Assembly (NCBI RefSeq): GCF_001660815.1
Contig: NZ_LYMI01000013.1
Location: forward strand, 1-64,000
DNA from: Xanthomonas nasturtii
GTDB lineage: Bacteria > Pseudomonadota > Gammaproteobacteria > Xanthomonadales > Xanthomonadaceae
Length of the DNA: 64,000 nucleotides
Direction of reading: 5' to 3'
A model generated the notes under the pieces. It did not search any database, was not told the origin of the DNA, and saw nothing but the letters and a program-made list of their open reading frames with translations. Below, one piece after another: positions 1 through 8,948 of this stretch (positions are counted from its first letter, which is position 1; every line of letters starts with the position of its first letter). The position numbers and the translations under genes are program-made.

Positions 1-222
1 AGCGGCGCGCGAGAGATTTTAGGCGAGCAGCTCACGGTGCAGATTGCCAAGCGCAGCGAACTGCACACCTTCAAGGTCATGCCCAAGCGATGGATTGTCG
101 AGCGTAGTTTTGCTTGGCTGGAGAAGAACCGAAGGCTATGGAAGAACTGCGAGCGCAAACTCAACACCAGCCTGCAGTTCATCCATTTGGCCTTCTTGGC
201 ACTGTTACTCAGAAGATTGTGA
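1..222 (+). CDS. IS5-family transposase, C-terminal fragment (cut by window edge)
   Basis: The frame is open from base 1 and ends at 222, giving the last 73 residues of a DDE transposase. The stretch RWIVERSFAWLEKNRRL matches the conserved C-terminal region of IS5-family enzymes, in which the glutamate of VERSFAWL is the third catalytic acidic residue. A basic, aromatic tail follows and ends in LLLRRL. The start and the two catalytic aspartates lie outside the window, so I cannot tell whether the element is intact. It lies just downstream of the porin gene, which is on the opposite strand. Confidence 0.8.
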   Translation, partial: SGAREILGEQLTVQIAKRSELHTFKVMPKRWIVERSFAWLEKNRRLWKNCERKLNTSLQFIHLAFLALLLRRL

Positions 223-240
223 ACAGGTTCTTAGGCAGTG
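1..240 (+). mobile_element. Right end of an IS5-type insertion sequence
   Basis: The transposase stop at 222 is followed by about 15-20 bases (gtgaacaggttcttag region, 220-237) that probably hold the right terminal inverted repeat. The partner repeat is outside the window, so the exact boundary and any target duplication cannot be confirmed. Confidence 0.4.
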
Positions 241-333
241 GTGGGCCATTACACAGATGCAACGCACCCGCCACTCACTTCAGGCAGTGGCGCCCGGCAA
301 GCATTCGCGCAACGCGCGCAGCTTCTCTACGGA

Positions 334-1605
334 TCACAGATTCCAATCGATCCGCATGCCCGCGATCAGGGCGTTCTTCAGATCGTTGGTGCGGGTGGGT
401 TCGTTGAACTGGTCGGGGTTGATCACGTAGTGCAGGTTGGGGGCGATGCGCAGGCGCTTGGTGACCTGGATGCCGTAGCTGAGCTCCATCATGATCTGGT
501 TGTCGGCCGGGGTGCCGGTGCCGCCGGCGGTGGCGCGCGCCAGGCGCAGGTTTTCCAGGGCCTCGTCGCTGTATTTCTGCTGGGTGATCACAAACGCGAT
601 GTTGTCCTGCGGGCGGCTGGCGAAGGTGCCTTTCTGCACCAGGCCCAGTTGCACGAAGTGGTCTTCGATGGCCTGGCCGCCGGTGCTCTTGAGGATGGCG
701 GCAAAGACGGTGAGGCCCTGGGTGCCCGACGGGTCGGGGTTGGTGACCTGTTGTTCGAAGCGGCCGAACAGGCCCGAGCGGCCTTGCTTGTTTTCATAGC
801 CCAGGCCGCTGAGCACGGCGGGGTTGCCGTTGCGGTCGCGTAGCGGGTCGGTGTAGTCGGAGTTGTCCTGCCAGCCGCCGACTTCGTACATCGCCGCCAA
901 GGTGCCGTCGCCGCCCTTGTTCTTGTAGCCGATGGCGTAGGGCACCACCACGCCGGTGGTGTCGTCGGTGCTCCACTTCAGGCCGTGCTGGCCGTCCTGT
1001 GCCTGCACCGGGTTCACTTCATACGCGCCCACATGCACATAGACCTTGGGCGTGACCCAGGCGGTGGCGTGCGCGGCCCAGCTGGACACCGGCCAATAGG
1101 TGAAGTTGCTGGTGCGGAACACGAAGGTGGGGTTGCCGCAGGCCGCGTTGCCCTGGAAGTACTGGCACAGGTCCGAGCCGAGGAAGTGGATATTGGCCAC
1201 GCTGCGGCCGGCTTCCAGTTCCAGGCGGTCGTTGAAGAGCTTCTGCAGCAGGGTGAAGTTGGCCAGGCGCGTGCCCTGGCCGCCGTAGATTTCCTGCACC
1301 GAGGTGCTGTTGCCAATGCTGCTGTTGGACAGGTTGGTGCCGTGGCGGTTGGAGACGTACAACTTGACGGTGGCACCGTTCCAGCCGAACAGACGGCCCA
1401 TGTCCACGTCGGTGCCGACCATCAACTGGCCGGCGTAGGCGTCGCCGTTTTTGCGGCCGCCGTCGATCATCGAGGCGGCTTCGCCGGTGTAGCCCAGCTT
1501 GAGCTTGAAGGCGTCGGCGGCATCCTGCGCATGGGCGAGCGGGGTCAATGCCAGGGTCAGCGACAGGCACAGCAGGCGGTGGCGGCGGTGGGCGAGGGCG
1601 GTCAT
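334..1605 (-). CDS. oprB: Carbohydrate-selective porin, OprB family
   Basis: This is a 423-residue outer-membrane protein. Residues 1-26 form a signal peptide (basic start, hydrophobic core, AHA|Q cleavage). The mature part is rich in Gly, Asn and aromatic residues in alternating beta-strand patterns and ends in MRIDWNL, as expected for a sugar porin of the OprB group. GGAG lies 7 bases before the ATG. It is the last gene of the minus-strand fructose locus, 181 bases after fruA, which suggests that it lets fructose or related sugars cross the outer membrane. Substrate specificity is inferred from position only. Confidence 0.85.
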   Translation of the reverse strand: MTALAHRRHRLLCLSLTLALTPLAHAQDAADAFKLKLGYTGEAASMIDGGRKNGDAYAGQLMVGTDVDMGRLFGWNGATVKLYVSNRHGTNLSNSSIGNSTSVQEIYGGQGTRLANFTLLQKLFNDRLELEAGRSVANIHFLGSDLCQYFQGNAACGNPTFVFRTSNFTYWPVSSWAAHATAWVTPKVYVHVGAYEVNPVQAQDGQHGLKWSTDDTTGVVVPYAIGYKNKGGDGTLAAMYEVGGWQDNSDYTDPLRDRNGNPAVLSGLGYENKQGRSGLFGRFEQQVTNPDPSGTQGLTVFAAILKSTGGQAIEDHFVQLGLVQKGTFASRPQDNIAFVITQQKYSDEALENLRLARATAGGTGTPADNQIMMELSYGIQVTKRLRIAPNLHYVINPDQFNEPTRTNDLKNALIAGMRIDWNL

Positions 1606-1786
1606 GGCAGGACTCCGGACAAAAGGGCGTGGCCTAAGTGGCGAACGCGACAGCTAAGGGGTGGGCAAGCCGCTGGCCGCGCACGACGGTGCGCAGCCAG
1701 CGATGAAACCGATCAGGGGTGAGTTGGCTCAGCGATCAGCTGCGGTGAAAGCGCACAGCCGATCGGCAACGCGCGTCAACCGTGCG

Positions 1787-3520
1787 TTAGGCGACGATGT
1801 CGGCCACCGGCTTCTTGAGCAGGCGCAGCGCGATGGCAGTGACCACCACGCCGACCACCAGGGCCAGCACGTAATTGAGCAAGTGGGTGACGGCGTTGGG
1901 AATCAGCAGCACGAAGATGCCGCCATGCGGTGCCTTCAACTCGGCACCGGCGGTCATCGAGATCGCGCCGGCCACGGCCGACCCGATCACCAGTGCAGGG
2001 ATGGTGCGCAATGGGTCGCGCGCGGCATACGGAATGGCACCCTCGGTGACGAAGGCCAGGCCGAGCACGCCGGCAGCGGTGGCCGAGCCGCGTTCTTCCA
2101 CGGTGAAGCGGTTGCGGAACACCCAGGTGGCCAGCGCGATGCCCAGCGGCGGGGTCATGCCGGCCACCATGGCGGCGGCCATCGGGGTATAGACCTGGCT
2201 GGCGATCAGGCCGGTGGAAAACGCATAGGCCGCCTTGTTGACCGGCCCGCCCATGTCGAAGGCCATCATGCCGCCGAGCAACAGGCCCAGCAGCAGCGCG
2301 CTGCTGCCCTGCATGCCGCGCAGCCAGGCGGTGAGCCAGGCCAGCAGGTCGGCCACCGGTTGGCCGAACACGTACATCATCGCCAGCCCGACCAGCAGGG
2401 TGCCCAGCACCGGCAGGATCAGCACCGGCTTGAGCCCTTCCAGGTTGCGCGGCAGGCGGATGTAGCGGTTGAGTGCGGCCACGCCGTAGCCGGCGATGAA
2501 GCCCGCAATGATCCCGCCGAGGAAACCGGCATTGAGGTTGGCCGCGACCAGCCCGCCGATCATGCCGGGCGCGATGCCGGGGCGGTCGGCGATGGAGTAG
2601 GCGATATAGCCGGCCAGCGCGGGCACCATCAGGGTGAAGCCGGCCTTGGCGCCGATCTGGAATAGCGACCACGCCAACGTGCCCTGGTGCGCGTCGTCGC
2701 CGGCGTAGATGCCGCCCAGCGCGAACGCCAGCGCGATCAACAGGCCGCCGGCGGTCACGAACGGCAGCATGAACGACACACCGGTCATCAGATGCTTGTA
2801 GGCGCCGGTGCGGCCGTTGCCCTTGCTCGCGGTGGCGCTGGCGGCGGTGCCGGTGGCCGGTGCCGCGCCGCCGTGCACGCTGGCCTCGGCCAGCGCCTTG
2901 TTGATCAATGCCGGGCCATCGTTGATCGCCGGTTTGGTGCCGCTCTTGAACAGGCGCTTGCCAGCGAAACGGGCCAGGTCGACCTCGCGGTCGGCGGCAA
3001 TGATGACGACATCGGCAGCGCGAATTTCGTCGTCGGTGAGCGCGTCCTGCGCACCGACCGAGCCCTGGGTTTCCACCCGCATCTGGTAGCCGAGCTTCTT
3101 TGCGGCCTGCTGCAGGCCTTCGGCGGCCATGAAGGTGTGCGCGATGCCGGTGGGGCAGGAGGTGATGGCCACGATGCGCTTGTTGCCTGCGCCTGCGCCT
3201 GCCGAGGCGGTTGCGGCGGCAGGTGCCGCGAGCTGGCTGACCGCAGCAGCCGGGTCGTCCAGCACCGCGCCCAGGCTCAGATGCAGCAGTTGCGCGTCGC
3301 CGAAGCGCGCGGTGTCGGCATCGGCATCGCCGACGATCAGGACGTGCGCGGCGCCGTTGGTCAGCTCGGTCGGCAGCGCGCCAAGCACGCCCTGATCGCT
3401 GCGGATTTCGATCGTCACGCTGCGCCCGGCGGCGGTGGCCGCGCGGCGCAGCGCTTCGGCCGCCAGAACGGCTTCGGTACTGCGGTCGCCGGCGGCGATG
3501 ACCACGATGGAAGAGGACAT
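1787..3520 (-). CDS. fruA: PTS fructose-specific EIIBC component
   Basis: This 577-residue inner-membrane permease imports fructose and phosphorylates it at C1. Residues 1-95 resemble a degenerate EIIB' domain. A linker rich in Ala and Gly follows, then EIIB with the phospho-accepting cysteine C122 in SCPTGIAHT. From about residue 240 onward is the multi-spanning EIIC domain. I chose the ATG at 3520 because AGGAG lies 7 bases upstream; an in-frame extension to 3598 lacks family similarity. It follows fruK after a 150-base gap. It receives phosphate from FruB. Confidence 0.95.
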   Translation of the reverse strand: MSSSIVVIAAGDRSTEAVLAAEALRRAATAAGRSVTIEIRSDQGVLGALPTELTNGAAHVLIVGDADADTARFGDAQLLHLSLGAVLDDPAAAVSQLAAPAAATASAGAGAGNKRIVAITSCPTGIAHTFMAAEGLQQAAKKLGYQMRVETQGSVGAQDALTDDEIRAADVVIIAADREVDLARFAGKRLFKSGTKPAINDGPALINKALAEASVHGGAAPATGTAASATASKGNGRTGAYKHLMTGVSFMLPFVTAGGLLIALAFALGGIYAGDDAHQGTLAWSLFQIGAKAGFTLMVPALAGYIAYSIADRPGIAPGMIGGLVAANLNAGFLGGIIAGFIAGYGVAALNRYIRLPRNLEGLKPVLILPVLGTLLVGLAMMYVFGQPVADLLAWLTAWLRGMQGSSALLLGLLLGGMMAFDMGGPVNKAAYAFSTGLIASQVYTPMAAAMVAGMTPPLGIALATWVFRNRFTVEERGSATAAGVLGLAFVTEGAIPYAARDPLRTIPALVIGSAVAGAISMTAGAELKAPHGGIFVLLIPNAVTHLLNYVLALVVGVVVTAIALRLLKKPVADIVA

Positions 3521-3670
3521 GGCAAAACTCCTGCTGTGTTGCGGTCGCCGGGAGGCCGGCGGGGGATATGCGGGGTTACGCGCGCGGGTGGCGCACACCG
3601 GGAGGGCGGAGGCATGCAGCGCACTGCGCCAACGCGCGCGCTTTCGAATGCGTCAGCGGCAGCACGGTGC

Positions 3671-4627
3671 TCACGACAGCAGCTCGATGACGACCTCGCC
3701 TGCGGCGCGGCGCACGCCATCGGGCGTGATTCGACGCGCGTCGCCGCTTTCCAGCCGGCACATCGAAAACGCAGTGGCCAGCCGCGCGCAGCGTTGCAGG
3801 TCGGTGGATTCTTCGAGCAGCGCGGCGGCAAGACCTGCCACCATCGCATCGCCTGCGCCCACGCTGCTGCCCTGCGCCAGCCGCGGCGGGCGCGCGATCA
3901 GGCGCTGGTCGCGCTGTACGAACAAGGCGCCGTCGGTGCCCATCGAGATGACGACCAGCTGGATGCCGCGTGCGATCAGTTCGTGCGCGGCGGCGCTGAG
4001 CGCGGCGTGGTCGGTCAGGGGGCGGCCGGTCCAGGCTTCGAGCTCGTGCCGGTTCGGCTTGACCGCGTACGGCAGCGCGTCGCGCGCGGCACTCAGCGCG
4101 GCCACCAATGGCATACCGCTGGTGTCCAGCAGCACGCGCGCACCCGCGGCGCTGGCCTGGGCCTGCAACTGCGCCCAGCTGTCATCCGGCAGCCCGGCCG
4201 GCAGGCTGCCCGACAGCACCACCGGCAGGCCGGGGCGCAGTAGCGGCGCGAGCTGGTCGGCCACGCCTTGCAAGTGCGCGCTGGTCAATTGCAGGCCGGG
4301 CAGGTTGATGTCGGTGGTGTCGTTGCTGCGCGCTTCCACCAGTTTGAGGTTGGTGCGGGTGTCGCCGGCCACGCGCTGGCAGTGGTCGACGATGCCGCGC
4401 TCGCGGAACAGCGCTTCGAACACGCCGGCATTGCCGCCGCCAAGCACGCCGAGTGCGGCCACAGCGGTGCCCCAATCGGCCAGGCAGGCAGCGACATTGA
4501 TGCCCTTGCCGCCGGCATCGTTGCGCACGCTGCTGGCGCGGTGCACCGCGCCCGGCTGCAGGTGCTCGAGCTGGATGGTCTGGTCGATTGCCGGATTCAG
4601 CGTGACGGTGATGGCCTGCAGGCTCAT
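3671..4627 (-). CDS. fruK: 1-phosphofructokinase
   Basis: This 318-residue PfkB-family kinase phosphorylates the fructose 1-phosphate made by FruA to fructose 1,6-bisphosphate in the cytosol. NPAIDQTIQL near the start, GGKGINVA near residue 40 and the C-terminal GAGDAMVAGL (PfkB signature 2 with the catalytic Asp) are all present. Length is normal for the family. Its ATG overlaps the fruB stop by four bases (ATGA), so the two are probably translationally coupled. Confidence 0.95.
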   Translation of the reverse strand: MSLQAITVTLNPAIDQTIQLEHLQPGAVHRASSVRNDAGGKGINVAACLADWGTAVAALGVLGGGNAGVFEALFRERGIVDHCQRVAGDTRTNLKLVEARSNDTTDINLPGLQLTSAHLQGVADQLAPLLRPGLPVVLSGSLPAGLPDDSWAQLQAQASAAGARVLLDTSGMPLVAALSAARDALPYAVKPNRHELEAWTGRPLTDHAALSAAAHELIARGIQLVVISMGTDGALFVQRDQRLIARPPRLAQGSSVGAGDAMVAGLAAALLEESTDLQRCARLATAFSMCRLESGDARRITPDGVRRAAGEVVIELLS

Positions 4628-7140
4628 GCCATGTCCTCGCGCTGCGCTTCAAGCGCGCGCACCTGCTCGGCGGTTTCGCAGTTCAGCGCCTGCTCGGCCA
4701 GTGCTTGCAATTGGCTCAGCGCGGCGCCGCGCAGGCGCGCCTTCACCGCCGGGATGTCGTTGGGGGTCATCGACAACTCCTGCACGCCCAGCCCGGCCAG
4801 CAGGCTGGCGCCGAACGCATCGCCGGCCAGGCCGCCGCACACCCCGACCCAGCGGTCGTGCTTGCGCGCGCCTTCAATCGTGCTGCGGATCATGCGCAGC
4901 ACCGCCGGGTGCAGGCTGTCGGCTTCGGCGGCCAGTTCCGGGTTCTGGCGGTCGATCGCCAGCACGTATTGGGTGAGGTCATTGGTGCCGATCGAGAAGA
5001 AGTCTGCATGGCGCGCCAGCACGTCGGCCTGGGCGGCGGCGGCCGGCACTTCGATCATGATGCCGATCGGCACTTCGGGCGCGTCGAGTTGGGCGCGGAT
5101 GCGTGCACAGATCTCGCGCAGGGCGATGAGCTCCGGCACCGAGGTGATCATCGGGAACATGATCGACAGCCGCGCACCGTCCTTGGCCGCGCGGTACAGC
5201 GCACGCAGTTGCGGCTCGAGCAGGTCCGGGCGGCGCAGCAACAGGCGCGCACCACGCACGCCCAGGAACGGGTTTTCTTCGTGCGGCAGTTCCAGATGCG
5301 CCACCTGCTTGTCGCCGCCGATATCCAGCGCCCGCACGATCAAGGGGCGGCCGTCCAGCGCCTGCGCCATCGCCAGGTAGGTGGCGTGTTGTTCGTCTTC
5401 GCTGGGGGTGCGGCCGCTTTCCAGGAACAGGAATTCGGTACGCATCAGGCCGACGCCTTCGGCGCCTTGGGTCAGTGCCATCGCGACCTGGTCGGGCAGG
5501 TTGACGTTGGCGCCGATGTCGATGTGGTGGCCATCGGTGGTTTCGGCCGGCAATGCGCGCTGCGCGGCTTCGCGCTCGCGGATGGCCTGTTGTTCGGCGA
5601 TATGCGTGCGGGCTGCGTCCAGATCCTGTGCGGACGGGTTGACGTACAGGCGCCCGCTGCTGCCGTCGATGATGGCGGTGGCGCCGTCCTCAATCTCCAG
5701 CAACTGGCCGCCGGCCGCGACCAGCGCCGGCAGGCCGAGCGTGCGCGACAGGATCGCGGTGTGCGAGGTCGGGCCGCCCTGCGCCGTGGCCAGGCCGAAC
5801 ACGCGTGCGGTGTCCAGGTTGGCGGTATCCGACGGCGACAGGTCGCTGGCCAGCAGGATGCACGGCTGCTCGGGCAGGTCGGTGAGGCCGGCACCGGCAG
5901 CGGCCGGGTCGAGCTGGGCCAGCACGCGGCGGCCGACATCGCGCAGGTCGGCGGCGCGGCCGGCCAGCACCGGGTTGCCGAGTGCGGCCAGGCCCGAGGC
6001 GATCTGTTCCACCGCCTGATGCCACGACCAAGCCACGCCGTGGCCTTCGACCATCAGCTGGCAGGTGCGGGTGATCAGGTCGGTGTCGTTGAGCAGTTCG
6101 GCCTGGGCCTTGAAGATGGCCGCGTCCGAAGCGCCGAGGCGGCGCTGGGTATCGTCCTGGATCGCCGCCAGCTGCTGGCGGGTGCGGGTCAGCGCGTCGT
6201 GCAACTGCGCGCCGCCATCGCCCAGGCCCACCGGTTGATCGGCCACCTCGGTCTGCGCGGCGCGCAGTCGGTGCACGATGCCGATCGCCACGCCGGGGCT
6301 TGCGCCGATGCCGACGATGGCTGGCTGTGCCTGCGGCGGGGTCCAGCCGACCACCGGGGCAGCGCGACGTTGCGCGGCACGTTCGGCATCGGCCTTTTCC
6401 TGCGCGGTGAGGCTGTCCATCACGGCACGCAGGCGCTTGAGCAGGGCAGGTGCGTCGTTGCCTTCGGCCGACACGGTGATGCTGTCGCCGGCACGCAGGC
6501 CCAGCTGTAACAGGCCGACCAGGCTCTTGGCATCGGCGGCCTGGTCGCCGGCGCGCACTTGCGCCCGCGCCGAGAAGCCGCGTGCGGTCTCGGCCCAACG
6601 CGTGGCCGGGCGGGCGTGCAGGCCGCTGGGATACGCAATCGTCCACTCGAATGTTTCGGCCAGATCGGTGGCCGGCGCGGCGCTTGTGTCAGGCGCGCGG
6701 TCGCCGGTCAGCGCGGCAACGATCACGGCGGGGTCGTCGGTGGTGAACAGCGCCTCCAGCTGGGCCGGGTCCTGGATCAGCCGGGTCAGCCGCCGCAGCA
6801 GGGTGATGTGGGTGTCAGACTGGGCGGCAATGCCCACCACCAGCCGGGTGATCTGGCCAGGGTTCCACTCCACGCCTTCGGGCAACTGCAGCACCGCGAT
6901 ACCGTCACGGCGCACCAGGTGGCGGTCTTCGCCCACTCCGTGCGGGATGGCCAGACCATGGCCCAGGAACGTGTTCGCCAGGCCTTCGCGGCGCCGCATG
7001 CTGGCGTCGTAGCCCGGCGCCACACAGCCGGCCGCGACCAGCAGCTGGGCAGCCTGGGCGATGGCGTCGTCCTTGTCGCGGGCGGACGCGCGCAGGCGCA
7101 CGAGGTCGGGGGTGACGGGGGCAAGCGACGGAGAGGACAA
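4624..7140 (-). CDS. fruB: Multiphosphoryl transfer protein (EIIA-Fru/HPr/EI fusion)
   Basis: This 838-residue cytosolic fusion carries the whole phosphate relay from PEP to FruA. EIIA occupies about residues 1-150 (His67 in LAIPHG), HPr about 160-250 (His175 in SGLHARPA) and enzyme I about 275-838 (His460 in GGPTSHTAI, plus the C-terminal PEP-binding barrel with GVCGGLAGD). I place the start at a TTG at 7140, preceded by CGGAG about 6-8 bases upstream. Upstream frame in the promoter region is open to 7404 but contains the operator and promoter, so it should not be coding. It is first gene of fruBKA. Confidence 0.92.
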   Translation of the reverse strand: MSSPSLAPVTPDLVRLRASARDKDDAIAQAAQLLVAAGCVAPGYDASMRRREGLANTFLGHGLAIPHGVGEDRHLVRRDGIAVLQLPEGVEWNPGQITRLVVGIAAQSDTHITLLRRLTRLIQDPAQLEALFTTDDPAVIVAALTGDRAPDTSAAPATDLAETFEWTIAYPSGLHARPATRWAETARGFSARAQVRAGDQAADAKSLVGLLQLGLRAGDSITVSAEGNDAPALLKRLRAVMDSLTAQEKADAERAAQRRAAPVVGWTPPQAQPAIVGIGASPGVAIGIVHRLRAAQTEVADQPVGLGDGGAQLHDALTRTRQQLAAIQDDTQRRLGASDAAIFKAQAELLNDTDLITRTCQLMVEGHGVAWSWHQAVEQIASGLAALGNPVLAGRAADLRDVGRRVLAQLDPAAAGAGLTDLPEQPCILLASDLSPSDTANLDTARVFGLATAQGGPTSHTAILSRTLGLPALVAAGGQLLEIEDGATAIIDGSSGRLYVNPSAQDLDAARTHIAEQQAIREREAAQRALPAETTDGHHIDIGANVNLPDQVAMALTQGAEGVGLMRTEFLFLESGRTPSEDEQHATYLAMAQALDGRPLIVRALDIGGDKQVAHLELPHEENPFLGVRGARLLLRRPDLLEPQLRALYRAAKDGARLSIMFPMITSVPELIALREICARIRAQLDAPEVPIGIMIEVPAAAAQADVLARHADFFSIGTNDLTQYVLAIDRQNPELAAEADSLHPAVLRMIRSTIEGARKHDRWVGVCGGLAGDAFGASLLAGLGVQELSMTPNDIPAVKARLRGAALSQLQALAEQALNCETAEQVRALEAQREDMA

Positions 7141-7169
7141 GGCGGGCTCCGGGTGGGATCGGGCTGGGA

Positions 7170-7197
7170 AGTATAGTGGGAACGTTCCCACTTCCAA
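7170..7197 (-). promoter_or_regulatory. fruB promoter with embedded FruR operator
   Basis: Read on the minus strand, a -35-like TTGGAA (7192-7197) and a -10-like TATACT (7170-7175) are separated by 16 bases. The perfect 18-base palindrome AGTGGGAACGTTCCCACT (7175-7192) fills the spacer. This is the geometry of a LacI-family repressor site that blocks RNA polymerase. It lies 30 bases before the TTG start of fruB. Assignment to FruR is inferred from the divergent neighbour. Confidence 0.8.
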
Positions 7198-7287
7198 GGT
7201 CAATGTGCACTGCACAAAAACCCGATAGTGCTTTCGGGTTAGCATCCAGGCTGGCACGGCGCCTGGGTCAGGGTGCGCAAACGGAGC

Positions 7288-7299
7288 GGGAACGGTCCC
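7288..7299 (+). promoter_or_regulatory. Second putative FruR operator at the fruR start
   Basis: GGGAACGGTCCC differs at one position from the core GGGAACGTTCCC of the fruB operator. It ends one base before the fruR start codon, so binding there could give negative autoregulation by blocking elongation or initiation. Confidence 0.6.
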
Positions 7300-7300
7300 A

Positions 7301-8296
7301 GTGAGTATCAGCATCAACGACGTGGCCCGCGTGGCCGGAGTGTCCAAATCCACGGTCTCGCGCGCGCTGGGGACCGGGCCGGTGAGTGATGAAGTGCGCG
7401 CCAAGGTGGAGGCGGCGGTCCGCCAGACCGGTTACCGCCCCAACCTGATGGCGCGGCGGCTGCGCTCGCAGCAGTCCGGCATCCTGGGGGTGATCGTGGC
7501 CGACATCCGCAACCCGTACTTCACCGCCCTGATCCGTGCGGTGGAAGAGGTCGCTTACCGTGCCGGTATGCGCGTGACCCTGTGCAATACCGATGAAGAT
7601 CCGGAGCGTGAGGCGCTGTACCTGGAGCTGATGCAGGAAGAGCGCATCACCGGGCTGATCTTCGCCCCGACCCGGGTCACGGTGGGGCGGATGCATGAGT
7701 TGGCCCTGGATTACCCCACCGTGCTGGTGGACCGTGCCGGCCCCGGCAGCCGCTACGACAGCGTGGTGCTGGACAACGCTGCGGCCATGGGCGAGTTGGT
7801 GGCGCACCTGCAGGCGCAAGGCTACCGGCGCATCGGCGGGTTGTTCGGCAGCACCAGCACCACCGCGGCCGAGCGTCGCGACGGTTACCTGGCCGCGATG
7901 CGCGCGCAGGGGCTGGAGCCGGATTACCGCGAAGTGGCACCCACCGCCGAGGCGGCGATTGCCGAGTTGGGCCGATGGCTGGCCAATGATGACCGCCCCG
8001 AGGCCATCGTCACCAGTAACAGCCTGCTGCTGATGGGCGCGCTCAAGGCCGCACGCACCGCCGGCCTGCGCCTGCCGCAGGATCTGGCCCTGGCCGGATT
8101 CGACAACGAGCGTTGGACCGATCTGGTCGAGCCGGGCATCACGGTGGTCGAGCAGCCGGTGGAAGACATGGGCCGCGCGGCGATGTCGCTGCTGCTGGAA
8201 CGGCTGAGCAATCCGCAATTGCCGATCCGCCGCATGGTGATGACCGGCCGCTGCGTGGTACGTGGGTCTACTGGCACACGTACCACGCGCGTCTGA
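7301..8296 (+). CDS. fruR: LacI-family transcriptional regulator of the fructose operon
   Basis: The 331-residue protein starts with a LacI-type helix-turn-helix (INDVARVAGVSKSTVSRAL, residues 4-22) and a hinge region. The rest is a periplasmic-binding-protein-like effector domain (GVIVADIRNPYF onward). The start is GTG at 7301; GGAG lies about 14 bases upstream, which is rather far. It is divergent from fruB, and two similar palindromes lie between them, so repression of fruBKA and autoregulation are likely. The effector is probably a fructose phosphate, which is inferred from the neighbours. Confidence 0.9.
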   Translation: MSISINDVARVAGVSKSTVSRALGTGPVSDEVRAKVEAAVRQTGYRPNLMARRLRSQQSGILGVIVADIRNPYFTALIRAVEEVAYRAGMRVTLCNTDEDPEREALYLELMQEERITGLIFAPTRVTVGRMHELALDYPTVLVDRAGPGSRYDSVVLDNAAAMGELVAHLQAQGYRRIGGLFGSTSTTAAERRDGYLAAMRAQGLEPDYREVAPTAEAAIAELGRWLANDDRPEAIVTSNSLLLMGALKAARTAGLRLPQDLALAGFDNERWTDLVEPGITVVEQPVEDMGRAAMSLLLERLSNPQLPIRRMVMTGRCVVRGSTGTRTTRV

Positions 8297-8393
8297 TTGC
8301 GCTGAAGCAGCTGCGTAGCGCTGGCCCGAACGCCTGGTTCGTCGCGCGCGCGGGTCCTTTTGGTGATTCAAATCAAACGCCTGGTTACTGGAG

Positions 8394-8503
8394 TGTGCGG
8401 TGCCCTCACCGCTCGCGGGACACGCCGTTAACCCGTCCATGGGGGCTCGGTGGCGGCATCCATGCCGCCAACGGTCCCGCAATCGGCGAGGGCACCGCAC
8501 CAG
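8394..8503 (+). repeat. Intergenic repeat, copy A of an inverted pair
   Basis: The copy contains gccctcaccgctcgcggga, ccgtccatgggggctc, ggcggcatccatgccgcc and aggtcccgc-like blocks. It aligns over about 90 bases with the reverse complement of 8651-8765, with scattered mismatches and small indels. The centre (ggcggcatccatgccgcc) is itself nearly palindromic. Confidence 0.65.
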
Positions 8504-8606
8504 ACAGTTGGCTGGTGGCTTCATTTGAAGAACTAAATCAACGCACCAGACGATTTGCTGATGACTTCATCGAAGAATGAAATCACAGCATCAGACAGTT
8601 TGCGGG
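8497..8606 (+). repeat. Degenerate tandem repeat, about 45-base unit
   Basis: Unit 1 (8497-8542) begins gcaccagacagttggctgg, unit 2 (8543-8587) begins gcaccagacgatttgctga, and a partial third unit (8588-8606) begins gcatcagacagtttgcggg. Units 1 and 2 both carry cttcat and gaagaa blocks followed by aaatca. The unit lengths differ by one base, so any reading frame changes between units. Confidence 0.55.
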
Positions 8607-8650
8607 CCACGTTTTTTAAAACTGTACGCACCGACCAACTCGACTGGTCC

Positions 8651-8765
8651 TTGCCCGCTCACCGTCGCGGGACCTTGAGCGGCATGGATGCCGCGCCAGA
8701 GCCTCCATGGACGGATTCACGGCGCGTCCTGCGATGGTGGGCGGGCGAGGGCCCTGCAACCCAGT
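8651..8765 (-). repeat. Intergenic repeat, copy B of an inverted pair
   Basis: The reverse complement shares the blocks ccgtccatgg, ggcggcatccatgccgc-like and aggtcccgcg with 8394-8503, in the same order. The two copies face each other about 150 bases apart and flank the 45-base tandem repeats. Confidence 0.65.
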
Positions 8766-8839
8766 CGCAGATCAGCAGCTCTACAACTGACCTGTCCGCG
8801 CTGTCGAATCGCTTCGATACGCTGAGCCGGTAACGCTCC

Positions 8840-8862
8840 ATCGCGCCCAAGGGCGCTCCTAC
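8840..8862 (-). repeat. REP-like 23-base element, single copy
   Basis: This 23-mer is identical to the right arm (36932-36954) of the inverted pair near 36.9 kb. The core gcgcccaagggcgc is an almost perfect palindrome, as in REP sequences. Confidence 0.75.
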
Positions 8863-8893
8863 GGGCGTCGCGTTCCGTTGCTGCAGCACACAC

Positions 8894-8926
8894 AAAAAAG
8901 CCCCGACATTGCTGCCGGGGCTTTTG
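8894..8926. terminator. Bidirectional intrinsic terminator
   Basis: A stem AAAAGCCCCG / CGGGGCTTTT encloses a 9-10 base loop. The A-run on one side and the T-run on the other make it work for either strand. It lies 23 bases after the end of the RND pump gene (minus strand), which it probably terminates. Confidence 0.85.
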
Positions 8927-8948
8927 TATTTCCGATCAACCGTATGAC

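Larger units (their letters stand above)
8297..8948. other. Repeat-rich intergenic region without a convincing gene
   Basis: These 650 bases between fruR and the RND gene hold two inverted copies of a roughly 90-base repeat, a decayed tandem repeat of about 45 bases, one copy of a 23-base palindromic repeat and a bidirectional terminator. Short open frames exist on the plus strand but have no recognisable protein, no ribosome-binding site and cross the repeats. Confidence 0.7.

Noticed and set aside
7141-7404. Longer FruB start at 7404
   Set aside because: That extension would run through the operator and promoter and shows no EIIA similarity; the TTG at 7140 has a ribosome-binding site.
8555-8833. 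92-codon frame in the repeat-rich gap
   Set aside because: It starts in the tandem repeat, runs through an inverted repeat, has no good ribosome-binding site and resembles nothing known to me.
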